A stretch of 64,000 bases of DNA from the NCBI GenBank assembly GCA_964246985.1, contig CAXTSE010000003.1, positions 124,001-188,000 of the forward strand, given 5' to 3'. A program made the translations under genes and the position numbers. Source of the stretch: CAXTSE01 sp964246985. Its GTDB lineage: Bacteria; Actinomycetota; Actinomycetes; Actinomycetales; Microbacteriaceae. Below, one piece after another: positions 11,934 to 19,293 of the stretch. The notes beneath the pieces were generated by a model. It did no database searches and had not been told where the DNA came from. It saw only the letters and a program-made list of their open reading frames with translations. How positions within the stretch are numbered: the first letter of the stretch is position 1; each line of letters opens with the position of its first letter.

Positions 11934-12688
11934 ATCAGCCCGCGGGCGGCTGAGAACCTTCGGTATCCGGCGCTGCCCGCGACAAGCGTCAGCTCGTTGC
12001 GCATCGCAGCGAGATCTTCGCGAGTAAGAGTCTCGGAAGGTGGCCAAGCGACAGAGGTAAGCACAGGAGGCCAAATCGGCAGCAGTGTCTGATTGCTTGC
12101 CAATCGGGAAGAAAACTCGATGGCACTGCTCGGATTGCAGATGATCATCTCGAACGCCAAGAATCCCAAGGTCGTCGCAGAGTAGTAGCGCGTTGATGCC
12201 GAATAACCACCCCGCACGACACGCTCCAACTGTGCACGTGTTCCGTCTGGGTCGCCGTCGATTGATGAGTATCGGCCTATCCGAATCGAAATGCCTTCTC
12301 GAACTGCGCCGTCCTGGTTCATCCTCCGGAGTTCATCTCGGTCTTCGAGAATCACACCACCGTGCTTTAGCTGGTCGGCGAGATTCATCAGCAGCGTCGT
12401 CTTGATGAACCATCGGCCGATGATGGATTGTTGTCGCGTCGAAAGAGTAGCCGGCTTGTTGGCCATCATCGGAGCTAAGACAGTGGAGGCCTTGTCCTCG
12501 TATCGAGCGGCCATCTGAGAGTTGCAATCGCGACAAATTCGGAGCGTCATTCTCGGCGGATGTTCGCTAGGAGCTATCGGCACGAGGCTAAGGGTGGCTT
12601 TGCGAACCCACAGAGGCATAACGTCCTCTGCTGATTGCTTTCCGCCGCTTCCGCAGATAGGGCAAGCGGCTCGGGTTTGGGAGGCCAC
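11930..12688 (-). CDS. Treble-clef (degenerate HNH-like) hypothetical protein
   Basis: 252 residues. 'CPICGSGGKQSAEDVMPLWV' and 'CRDCNSQM' place two CxxC pairs around a 'DVMPLW' segment, which resembles the EHVIPxW core of a family of HNH-like proteins but lacks the leading His. The rest has no recognised domain. It lies 39 bp downstream of the PLD-like gene and may be the last gene of that operon. The start is GTG with a weak ribosome-binding site. Confidence 0.6.
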   Translation of the reverse strand: MASQTRAACPICGSGGKQSAEDVMPLWVRKATLSLVPIAPSEHPPRMTLRICRDCNSQMAARYEDKASTVLAPMMANKPATLSTRQQSIIGRWFIKTTLLMNLADQLKHGGVILEDRDELRRMNQDGAVREGISIRIGRYSSIDGDPDGTRAQLERVVRGGYSASTRYYSATTLGFLAFEMIICNPSSAIEFSSRLASNQTLLPIWPPVLTSVAWPPSETLTREDLAAMRNELTLVAGSAGYRRFSAARGLI

Positions 12689-12727
12689 GCTCGAACGCTA
12701 TTGGGAGCGGCAGACAACAGCTACGCT

Positions 12728-13636
12728 CTACGCCGCTTCGGTGGCGTTCGACCAGTAGCCGTCAAAGTCTGTGTTCAATCGCGCGGCACTTTCACTGGCC
12801 GACATCTCCGATTTGTTCCCCGACATGACCGTTCCCACGTCAGGCACGTTGTAGGCAGAGCTTGCGCCGATAATCCAACGATCGTGGGCATCTCGCACCA
12901 TCGCCGAGTCGATAAATCGCCACTCAAGCTTGATCCCGCGATGGAGCAATTCGGCCTTGAGTGCGCGGTAAGCATTCATTGCCTTGGGCGTCGAATTATC
13001 CGGAAGCTTCAGCGAGAGAATACGAACTTCACGGATCTGATTTCCATCGGCAACATCTGCCAGCGCCTCAAGTCCCGCAGGCTGGAAGTGCTTGTCCAGC
13101 CAGAATATGTGCTCGCTACATTGCTTCAGGACCCGCCCGAGCCACATCACATTGGAGAACGGCGTCTCTCTACTTACGAAGATCGTGGAAGGAACTTGAC
13201 CGCTGCTGAGCGGCGGTATCAGGACCGTGACGTCTCCTTTGTTCTTTACGTAGCGAATCACTTCGAAACGATCGAGCAACACGAGGAGTGTGCCGAGTTT
13301 CCGATCAGTGAGGTCTGCACCCAATCCCACATTTCGCAACACGGATTCGACCACCGTCTTATCGACGTTTGGAACACCAAATAGCCTCTGCGAGAGCGCC
13401 TCGGCCGGACGGTAGTCGCGAAAGGCGGTCTGCATAACCAGCATCAGGGACGTCTCATCCTTATTTATGAAGGCCGCCTCGAAGTACGCCTGGCCCAGGG
13501 CGGTCAGGGTGCTGTCTGGATTCAGTAGCGCGAGTTCCACCAGGAGATCAGCGTCTGAGCCATCTGGCAGGCGACGTTCGCCGGCCGACCGCAGTTGAGC
13601 CTCGTACTGTTCCAAAGGCTTGACCGGGTAGCCCAC
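12728..13636 (-). CDS. PLD-like protein with N-terminal helical region
   Basis: 302 residues. The start is taken as the GTG at 13636, just after the stop of the upstream gene; an upstream TTG or GTG would give a 32-bp overlap. The C-terminal half resembles phospholipase D-fold proteins ('EVRILSLKL', then 'AHDRWIIGASSAYNVPDVG'); the HxK motif appears as His-Asp-Arg. The N-terminal 150 residues look helical with a winged-helix-like 'LLVLLDRFEVIRYVKNKGD'. PLD-fold proteins of this kind occur in phage-defence loci as nucleases, but activity here is an inference. Confidence 0.6.
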   Translation of the reverse strand: MGYPVKPLEQYEAQLRSAGERRLPDGSDADLLVELALLNPDSTLTALGQAYFEAAFINKDETSLMLVMQTAFRDYRPAEALSQRLFGVPNVDKTVVESVLRNVGLGADLTDRKLGTLLVLLDRFEVIRYVKNKGDVTVLIPPLSSGQVPSTIFVSRETPFSNVMWLGRVLKQCSEHIFWLDKHFQPAGLEALADVADGNQIREVRILSLKLPDNSTPKAMNAYRALKAELLHRGIKLEWRFIDSAMVRDAHDRWIIGASSAYNVPDVGTVMSGNKSEMSASESAARLNTDFDGYWSNATEAA

Positions 13637-13640
13637 GTGT

Positions 13641-14453
13641 CTACTCTTCGTCTTCGTCTGCTGGTGCACCAATCAGCTCGGCTAGCTTCTCGATCGCGCC
13701 AATGACTGACCCGATTTCGACGAAGACCTTTCCGTCGAACGGCTTACCCGAGCTAATCGTCAGAGTGATCTCGCCATTCGAAATGGGCCAGGTTTGGTTG
13801 ACGACGGGAGGTGTTGAGGCGCGTCGCTTCTTGACGAGCACCTCGGGCTCATCAACAATTTCGTCGTCGGCGGCCGCAACGTCGACCACGGTCTCGGTGG
13901 CACCTTGGATGTCTGCCGGTGCAGAAAGCAGTTGTACAACGTCAGCGCTCGTCTTCTTGGCCAGCCCGACAGCAGTTGCACTCTCAACGAACGAGTTCGC
14001 GAAGGCGTCCTTGGATTTGGCGGCCACGCCGTGACTTGTCACGGCTGTGTTTGCTACCGAGGCGATCTTGAGGTTCGTGCCCTTCGCCATATCGTTGAAG
14101 ATCTCCACATAGAGCTTGCAGTTGTTGAACGCTTCGAGCATCGCCTTTTGAGCCGCCTCGGGGGACGTCGGGTGGGCAATCTGGAGCGCGCGATCAGTCA
14201 GTGCGAATGAGTCCGTGGGCGCTGAGATGACAAGGCCCCAGTCTCGAAGGGCAGCAGCCTTGGCACGCCAGGCACCGCTATTGGCGGTGGTGTGGCCCGC
14301 ATACGCGGCTAGTGCGTTAGCGGTGTGCACCTTCCCGTAGGCGCCAGCCTCGCTAACGATCTTCATAGCCGTGGGCAATGAGATCACTGGGAACCCAGTT
14401 CCTCGGGTCTTGGTTACTGATGCGGTGGTTGCCGCCTTTTCGGGTTCTGCCAT
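13641..14453 (-). CDS. Winged-helix-like DUF5343-type protein
   Basis: 270 residues with GGGAG upstream of the ATG. The start 'GFPVISLPTAMKIVSEAGAYG' and 'WRAKAAALRDWGLVISAPTDSFALTDRALQI' look like a DUF5343-type winged-helix region. An acidic linker (about 190-205) and a short beta-rich tail ending in acidic residues follow. It is the first gene of the leftward operon, with an AT-rich promoter and palindrome 30-50 bp upstream. A sensor or regulator role for the PLD-like partner is plausible but unproven. Confidence 0.6.
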   Translation of the reverse strand: MAEPEKAATTASVTKTRGTGFPVISLPTAMKIVSEAGAYGKVHTANALAAYAGHTTANSGAWRAKAAALRDWGLVISAPTDSFALTDRALQIAHPTSPEAAQKAMLEAFNNCKLYVEIFNDMAKGTNLKIASVANTAVTSHGVAAKSKDAFANSFVESATAVGLAKKTSADVVQLLSAPADIQGATETVVDVAAADDEIVDEPEVLVKKRRASTPPVVNQTWPISNGEITLTISSGKPFDGKVFVEIGSVIGAIEKLAELIGAPADEDEE

Positions 14454-14481
14454 GATTCGTACTCCCTGTTCCTAAGTTGAT

Positions 14482-14501
14482 GTCTTTAGTATATCAAAGA
14501 C
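14482..14501. promoter_or_regulatory. 20-bp quasi-palindromic operator in AT-rich promoter
   Basis: GTCTTT and AAAGAC face each other across 8 AT-rich bases, about 30 bp upstream of the leftward DUF5343-type gene. The surrounding 40 bp are the most AT-rich stretch of this neighbourhood and can supply -10-like hexamers on the minus strand. An operator for autoregulation is inferred. Confidence 0.5.
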
Positions 14502-14575
14502 TGTTATACAGTGAAACAGGAATCTTTTGTAATATGCAGTACGCGCGTTGGGGCGCCCCACTCCGCGGCACTTAA

Positions 14576-14962
14576 GAGCCGCTGGAGGCAAGTCCGAAGA
14601 ATGGAGCAGGCACGGCTGCAAGCGCGAAGCAAGAAGTACTCGACGGGCACCTCGACGGTGTCGTCCCCGCCGACCTCTACACGGCAGAGCAGGGGGCGAT
14701 CTCGCTGCAGCTGACCTCGATCGCGGAGCGGTTGTCCACCATGACTATCGAGTTCTCGGAGTTGGAAGGCAATCTCGAAACTGCAATGGAGATATTGGAA
14801 AACTGCTACGAGGCCTACCGCCGAGCGCCCGACGACATTCGTAGACACTTTAACCAGGCTCTGTTCGTCCGGATTCTGGTCGATGAGGACGGGGAAATCC
14901 GGTCAGAGCTCGCTCAGCCTTTCGAGATGATTCTCAGCACGGAAGTATCCGGCGACGCCTCA
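14576..14962 (+). pseudogene. C-terminal remnant of a large serine recombinase
   Basis: The frame opens after a TAA at 14573-14575 and reads 'QEVLDGHLDGVVPADLYTAE', a coiled-coil stretch, then 'AYRRAPDDIRRHFNQALFVR' and 'SELAQPFEMIL'. These are the typical last 110 residues of large serine recombinases. The resolvase catalytic domain and zinc ribbon are absent upstream. The frame stays open into the terminator and tRNA. This points to an older integration event at this tRNA. Confidence 0.8.
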
Positions 14963-14974
14963 TGCAAGGGAAAC

Positions 14975-15016
14975 AAAAAAGAACCCCTGGCCAAGCCTTC
15001 TTTGGTCAAGGGTTCT
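14975..15016 (-). terminator. Intrinsic terminator of the leftward tRNA
   Basis: Read on the minus strand, AGAACCC plus a partly paired extension folds back on GGGGTTCT around a loop near GAAGGC, followed by a run of six T. It lies 14 bp beyond the CCA end of the tRNA-like gene, where a tRNA terminator is expected. Confidence 0.75.
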
Positions 15017-15029
15017 AGAGAGCAACTTT

Positions 15030-15112
15030 TGGTGCCCCTGGAGGGACTCGAACCCCCAACCCTTTCCTTAGGACGGAACAGGGCGTAGTCTCCGAGCATG
15101 GCCAACAGGGGC
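15030..15112 (-). tRNA. tRNA-Arg(CCT)-like gene, probable attachment site
   Basis: The minus strand gives a perfect 7-bp acceptor stem (GCCCCTG with CAGGGGC), discriminator A and encoded CCA. It has a good T arm (GGGGG, TTCGAGT, CCCTC) and the anticodon loop GTCCTAA with CCT. The D arm is unusual: a 3-bp stem and a loop of about 16 bases. Base 27 does not pair with 43. The 3' half is normal, so the 5' half may have been replaced by phage DNA at integration. It sits directly beside the integrase gene, as tRNA attachment sites do. Confidence 0.6.
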
Positions 15113-15195
15113 GAGAATCCGCCGTTCTTCCCCTGATTTATTGGGATGTCGGTGGATAGTACTTCGATAACCACAAGTGTACCGATTATGGTTGC

Positions 15196-15217
15196 ATGTG
15201 TGCACTGATGTGTGCAC
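15196..15217. repeat. Direct repeat ATGTGTGCAC upstream of integrase
   Basis: Two copies of ATGTGTGCAC (15196-15205 and 15208-15217) sit 12 bp apart, each ending in the palindrome GTGCAC, just before the integrase ribosome-binding site. Their placement between the attachment site and int suits integrase arm-type or Xis sites, or an operator on int. Confidence 0.45.
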
Positions 15218-15239
15218 CCCGCGGTACAGAGGAGGGGTC

Positions 15240-16550
15240 ATGCCGAAGAAGCGGTCGAACGGCGACGGTGGGCTCTACTACGTCGCCTCTCGGGGGCTCT
15301 GGAAGGGCGTCATCGACGTCGGGTTTGGGCCTGACGGGAAGCGCAAGCAGCGCTCCGTGACGAGTCGTACCCAAGCGGGCGCGCGCGAGAAGCTGACTGC
15401 GCTCAAGTCGGAGATCAAAGAGCACGGCGCTCCGCTCGACAAGCAGACGAGCGTCGAGACATGGGCTTGGCGGTGGCTGCGTGAGCATTGTCAGCCGCGC
15501 ATGAAGCCGAACGGTCTGGCCGGGTACGAGACGCTCGTGCGGACGTGGATCGTCCCGACTCTCGGGCACCGTCGAGTCGCGTCGCTGAAGCCGTCCGATG
15601 TGCGCTCGGTGACGCAGGCCATCCTGACCGCCGGCCGATCTTCGTCCACTGCGCTGAAGACGTACAACGTGCTGTCGGGGATGATCGAGGCCGCCCGCCG
15701 TGAGGGCATGATCGCAAAGAACGTCGCGAAGGACGTCGACGCACCGAAGGCAGCAGCGATCGAGCGCCGCGCACTCACCACCCACGAAGCGATGGCGATG
15801 CTGAAGGTCGCCGCCGCGACTGCCGACGGCACTCGCTGGTGGATGGCCATCCTCGAGGGACTGCGACAGAGCGAACGCACCGGCGCGCAGCTCGCCGACC
15901 TCGACCTCGACAACGCGGTCTACCACGTCCGGTGGACCCTCGACGAGATCGCATCCGAGCACGGCTGTGGTGAACCCGTCGATGGCCGCAGACCGTGCGG
16001 ACGGAAGCAGGGAGCCGCCTGCCCCCAGTCGAGACTGAAGGTCCCCCTCGGATTTCAGTACCGCCAGCTCAAGGGACGACTCTGCCTCGTCCCGCCGAAG
16101 AGCGGCCGCGCTCGCAGCGTCCCTCTGGTCCCGCAGATGGTCGAGGCGCTTCGCCGATACCTGGTCGCGACCGCCGATCGTCCAAACCCCTACGGACTGA
16201 TCTGGCGGAACGCTGACGGCTCCCCCATCCTCGCGGCCGACGACGAGCAGGCATGGCGGGATCTGATGCGCGACGCCGGACTGATATCTGAGGATCAGGC
16301 GCGCGCGCCGCGCCACCGCGCGGAGGCCGACACAGACGTCCCGACGTCGCACACGGCCCGGCACACCACTGTCACGGTGTTGATGGAGCTCGGCGTCCCG
16401 ATGAAGATCATCGGCGAGATCGTCGGTCATCAGTCCGAGCGGACGACTGCCGGCTATTCGCACGTATCATCGCCGGCGGCCGCTGCCGCGATGGCCGGCA
16501 TCGGTGACCGGTTCGCGGAGGCGCTCGAGCTGCCCGCTCTCGCCAGCTAG
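15240..16550 (+). CDS. int: Tyrosine site-specific integrase
   Basis: 436 residues. Residues 1-60 form the arm-binding AP2-like domain ('GGLYYVASRGLWKGVIDVGF'), about 70-165 the SAM-like core-binding domain, and the rest the catalytic domain. Catalytic residues are Arg209 (GLRQSE), His371 and Arg374 (HTARHT), His397 (GHQSE) and Tyr406 (GYSHVS). The ATG at 15240 has GGAGG upstream; the longer GTG start would read through the repeat region. It integrates phage DNA at the neighbouring tRNA. A cysteine-rich insertion ('CGEPVDGRRPCG') sits in the catalytic domain. It ends convergent with the metallopeptidase gene. Confidence 0.95.
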   Translation: MPKKRSNGDGGLYYVASRGLWKGVIDVGFGPDGKRKQRSVTSRTQAGAREKLTALKSEIKEHGAPLDKQTSVETWAWRWLREHCQPRMKPNGLAGYETLVRTWIVPTLGHRRVASLKPSDVRSVTQAILTAGRSSSTALKTYNVLSGMIEAARREGMIAKNVAKDVDAPKAAAIERRALTTHEAMAMLKVAAATADGTRWWMAILEGLRQSERTGAQLADLDLDNAVYHVRWTLDEIASEHGCGEPVDGRRPCGRKQGAACPQSRLKVPLGFQYRQLKGRLCLVPPKSGRARSVPLVPQMVEALRRYLVATADRPNPYGLIWRNADGSPILAADDEQAWRDLMRDAGLISEDQARAPRHRAEADTDVPTSHTARHTTVTVLMELGVPMKIIGEIVGHQSERTTAGYSHVSSPAAAAAMAGIGDRFAEALELPALAS

Positions 16551-16934
16551 CCCGACGATTCGCATCCACGCCAGGAGGATGTCTGCGGTCACGCGCAGTT
16601 CGATCGCCCACTCCTCCGGGTCACGCGACCACGAAGTGACGTCCTGCCAGCGGTCCTCCGTGATCAGGTTGAGGGCGGCACCTTCGTCGGCCCGTCGCTC
16701 CTGCCGCAGGGAGTAAACACCGTCGGTCCTGCGGTCGCGGTGAAGGTGATGGAGGATCTCGTGCGCGAGTACCGAGCGCTCAGTCGCGGCACGCATGCGC
16801 GGCCGGAGAAGGATCATCTCTCTGCCTGGCACGTAGAGACCATGGCTTGTGCGAAGAGTCTGATACTCGACCCGCAGACCTAGGTCGACGGCGTGGGCGA
16901 AGGGGTCGTAGTCAGTCGCCTTCTTCGCCGCCAT
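16467..16934 (-). CDS. ImmA/IrrE-type metallopeptidase
   Basis: 155 residues beginning MAAKKATDYDPF. The zinc motif is HEILH in 'SVLAHEILHHLHRD', with a downstream 'RRADEGAALNLI' glutamate helix as in ImmA/IrrE peptidases. Such enzymes cleave an XRE-type repressor during induction. The target is probably the repressor encoded by the upstream gene, whose 3' end overlaps this start by 23 bp. The 3' end overlaps int by 84 bp on the other strand. Confidence 0.88.
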   Translation of the reverse strand: MAAKKATDYDPFAHAVDLGLRVEYQTLRTSHGLYVPGREMILLRPRMRAATERSVLAHEILHHLHRDRRTDGVYSLRQERRADEGAALNLITEDRWQDVTSWSRDPEEWAIELRVTADILLAWMRIVGLAGESGQLERLREPVTDAGHRGSGRRR

Positions 16935-17298
16935 CGAACTCGTCAACCTCACGCACGTCTGTCTTTGCCACTGCGCCCAGCTCGAGCGCTTCTTCCTCAG
17001 TGGGCACATCATGCACTGAGGGACCGTCATTGATTACTGGGCGGATGGGAGTCACGCTCGCGATCGGCAACGAAGCCTCGATAGCACCGAGGAAAACCGC
17101 GGGGTCCATCTGGAATGCCTTGCACACGCTCGCGACGTCGTTCAGAGACAGCGGATACACATCGTTGAGGCGATCGCGGAGGTAGGGCTCCGACAACCCG
17201 GACTCGCGCGCGAGCTGTCGGCGAGACATCGAACGCCTTCCCGCTTCCGCTCTCACCTCGGCCGCGACTGCGCGCGCGAAGGGTCCGGGGCTCGGCAT
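16912..17298 (-). CDS. XRE-family phage repressor (CI-like)
   Basis: 128 residues from the ATG at 17298. 'SRRQLARESGLSEPYLRDRLNDVYPLSLNDVASVCKAF' is a lambda-repressor-type HTH. The C-terminal half is proline- and acid-rich, without a LexA/CI peptidase fold. That fits control by the adjacent ImmA-type protease rather than self-cleavage. The upstream intergenic region has a perfect palindrome and half-sites, likely its operators. Confidence 0.85.
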   Translation of the reverse strand: MPSPGPFARAVAAEVRAEAGRRSMSRRQLARESGLSEPYLRDRLNDVYPLSLNDVASVCKAFQMDPAVFLGAIEASLPIASVTPIRPVINDGPSVHDVPTEEEALELGAVAKTDVREVDEFDGGEEGD

Positions 17299-17311
17299 AG
17301 CGGTTCTAGAC

Positions 17312-17425
17312 ACGCGCAAAAAGTAGCAGAAACCCCCGTATGCGTCTATAGACGACGCAACGCGCCTATCGCGACACGCCGTGCGCGTCTTATTACTTGC
17401 GGTTGCGTCTTTCAGCGCGCATACT
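17312..17425. promoter_or_regulatory. Lysogeny switch: operators and rightward promoter
   Basis: The perfect 12-bp palindrome CGTCTATAGACG lies at 17343-17354. GCGTCT half-sites recur at 17342, 17385 and 17405. A rightward promoter fits TTGCGG (17397-17402), a 17-bp spacer and CATACT (17420-17425), so the third half-site sits between -35 and -10. The divergent repressor and Cro-like genes flank the region. Repressor binding here is inferred. Confidence 0.65.
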
Positions 17426-17483
17426 CTCCACATCGGAACTGCTGGCCCCCACCCGAGGGCCGTGCGACTGGGAGGTGTGACCG

Positions 17484-17711
17484 GTGGAGATCAGACTCAG
17501 TGAGCAGGTGGCCGAGCAGGTGAGGCGCGAACTTGGCGCTCGACAGATGCCGGCAGCCGCCCTCGCCCCGGTCCTCGGCTGCGGCCCCCAGGCCGCGCAG
17601 CGCAAGGCTCGCGGCGACGTCGCATTTGACCTCGACGAGGTCCTCGCGCTCGCCGCATTCTTCGGGGTCCCGTTCCGCACTCTCGTGCCCGCTATGGACG
17701 CCGCCGCATGA
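17484..17711 (+). CDS. Cro-like small HTH protein
   Basis: 75 residues from a GTG with GGGAGG upstream. 'MPAAALAPVLGCGPQAAQRKARGDVAFDLDEVLALAAFFGVP' is an XRE-like HTH. It is the first rightward gene after the switch, in the position of Cro, and overlaps the next gene by 4 bp. Confidence 0.75.
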   Translation: MEIRLSEQVAEQVRRELGARQMPAAALAPVLGCGPQAAQRKARGDVAFDLDEVLALAAFFGVPFRTLVPAMDAAA

Positions 17712-17917
17712 ACGAGGTGTTGGCGTTCCCGCCAGAGCTGCTGACGAAAAAGCACGTCGCCTACCTGCTCTCCACCTCGGAGTGGGGCGTGGGCGAGCTC
17801 GTACGTCTCAACAAGCTCACGCCCGTCAAGGACGGCGGCAAGTGGATGAAGTTCCGCCTCGACGACGTCCGCGCCTACATCCGCTCGCTGCCCGAAGACA
17901 CGCGACAGACCGCGTGA
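17708..17917 (+). CDS. Excisionase-like / MerR-type HTH protein
   Basis: 69 residues. 'LLTKKHVAYLLSTSEWGVGELVRLNKLTPVKDGGKWMKF' followed by 'RLDDVRAYIRSLP' is the winged HTH of the excisionase/AlpA type. Its position after Cro and near int fits a recombination directionality factor or early activator. Confidence 0.75.
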   Translation: MNEVLAFPPELLTKKHVAYLLSTSEWGVGELVRLNKLTPVKDGGKWMKFRLDDVRAYIRSLPEDTRQTA

Positions 17918-17937
17918 CCCACACGAGAGAGAAGACC

Positions 17938-18321
17938 ATGCCCGTAAACAAGGAGACCGGGGAGATCGAGCCTGGCGACTTTGCCGCGTTCCTCGCCACC
18001 GTCCGCCCGCGCACCAACGTGGAGCTCGCCGAGGCCCTGGCTGGTGTCGTCACCGCTGTGCAGGACACCGGCAAGGCCGGGTCGGTCACGCTAACCATCA
18101 CCGTGAAGCCGCTGGCTGACGACGCGCAGATCATTCAGGTCTTCGACCAGATCAAGACGAACCGGCCCGAGCACGATCGCAAGGGCTCGCTCGCCTATCC
18201 GGACGGCGAGGGCAACCTTTCGCGCACCGACCCGAACTCGCTCCCGCTGTGGGAGGACACCCCGCGCACGGCGCCCGCCGCTGCCGACCCGACTGACGTG
18301 AAGGAGCCGCCCGCATCATGA
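17938..18321 (+). CDS. Hypothetical early protein upstream of DUF2303 gene
   Basis: 127 residues, MPVNKETGEIEPGDFAAFLATVRPRTN, with 'VTLTITVKPLADDAQIIQVFDQIKT' in the middle and an unordered tail. Similar small proteins precede DUF2303 genes in many phages. GAGAGAAG is the ribosome-binding site. It overlaps the next gene by 4 bp. The function is unknown. Confidence 0.75.
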   Translation: MPVNKETGEIEPGDFAAFLATVRPRTNVELAEALAGVVTAVQDTGKAGSVTLTITVKPLADDAQIIQVFDQIKTNRPEHDRKGSLAYPDGEGNLSRTDPNSLPLWEDTPRTAPAAADPTDVKEPPAS

Positions 18322-19217
18322 GCACCGATACCGAGAACCAGACTTTGGCCGAGTACGCACAGCAGGCCGCCGCACCGGCACCGGTCGAGCCCGGCTCGCT
18401 GATTGTCATCGCGGACGGCGATGGATCGGTGAAGGTCGTCGACACCGACGAGTACGCGGCCCACCCGCGCCGAGCGAAGTCCACCCGCACCGTCAATGAT
18501 GCAGCGTCGTTCGTCGCGTACCTGGCCAAGCACGGCCTCGCGAACTCCGAGGTGTGGGCTGACACGGTCAACAGCACGGTGGTCGGCGTCATCGACGCGC
18601 ACACCGACGCGAGTGAGGCCACCGTCGCATCGCCGCAGGCCGGGTGGGAAAGCCACAAGGTCAACCTGAAGCTGGAGAAGTCGAAGCCTTGGCTCGCCTG
18701 GGAGCAGTCCGACGGCGTGATGATGGCGCAGCTCGACTTCGCTGAGTTCATCGACCTTCGCGCGATCGACGTGCGCACGCCTGCCCCCGCCGAGCTGATC
18801 GAGCTCGCTCAGCATTTCCAGGCGAAGCGGAACCTCGACTACGAGTCCTCGGAGCGGATGAGCGACGGGCAGACGCAGCTGACCTACAAGGAGACCACGA
18901 CCGCGAAGGCCGGCACCAAGGGCCACATCGAGATCCCGGACACACTCCAGCTCGTACTGAAGCCGTACATCGGTGGCCCGGCGTACTTCGTGACCGCGCG
19001 GTTCCGCTACCGCCTCGTCGGCGCTGTGCTGCAGCTCGGCTACGTGCTCGAGCGGCCGCAGGAAATCCTCGACGCCGCCTTCGCCGACATCGTCGCGCTG
19101 ATCCGCGACGGCAAGGAAGACACACCCGACCGCGAGGCGACCGCCACCAGCCCGGCCGTCGCCGGATCGCCCGGCTTCCCCGGCGTGACCCAGCCCATCT
19201 ACTACGGCCGCCCCTGA
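18318..19217 (+). CDS. DUF2303 (YfdQ-like) family protein
   Basis: 299 residues. 'HPRRAKSTRTVNDAASFVAYLAKHG', 'VVGVIDAHTDASEATVASPQAGWESHKV' and 'FIEFRAIDV'-like segments ('FAEFIDLRAIDVRTP') mark DUF2303, a common early protein of prophages with no settled role. It is paired with the preceding small gene and followed by a strong hairpin. Confidence 0.85.
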   Translation: MSTDTENQTLAEYAQQAAAPAPVEPGSLIVIADGDGSVKVVDTDEYAAHPRRAKSTRTVNDAASFVAYLAKHGLANSEVWADTVNSTVVGVIDAHTDASEATVASPQAGWESHKVNLKLEKSKPWLAWEQSDGVMMAQLDFAEFIDLRAIDVRTPAPAELIELAQHFQAKRNLDYESSERMSDGQTQLTYKETTTAKAGTKGHIEIPDTLQLVLKPYIGGPAYFVTARFRYRLVGAVLQLGYVLERPQEILDAAFADIVALIRDGKEDTPDREATATSPAVAGSPGFPGVTQPIYYGRP

Positions 19218-19229
19218 GGCCGTAGCCCC

Positions 19230-19262
19230 GGTGGCCGACGTCATCCCCCGACGTCGGCCACC
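19230..19262 (+). terminator. 13-bp perfect inverted repeat after the DUF2303 gene
   Basis: GGTGGCCGACGTC at 19230-19242 pairs exactly with GACGTCGGCCACC at 19250-19262 around a 7-base loop. No T run follows, so it is either a weak or Rho-type terminator, an attenuator, or a protein-binding palindrome. It lies 13 bp after the stop and 30 bp before the next start. Confidence 0.6.
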
Positions 19263-19293
19263 ACCACTCACCCAACGAGCTGAGGAGATCGTC

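Noticed and set aside
15030..15112. Reading the attachment-site RNA as tRNA-Leu or the tmRNA 3' end
   Set aside because: The length of about 83 nt suggested a long-arm tRNA, but the variable loop has only five bases and the anticodon loop reads CCT; the acceptor sequence does not match tmRNA ends.
15186..16463. 425-codon open frame antisense to the integrase
   Set aside because: The rightward strand encodes a complete tyrosine recombinase with all catalytic residues; the antisense product resembles no protein family.
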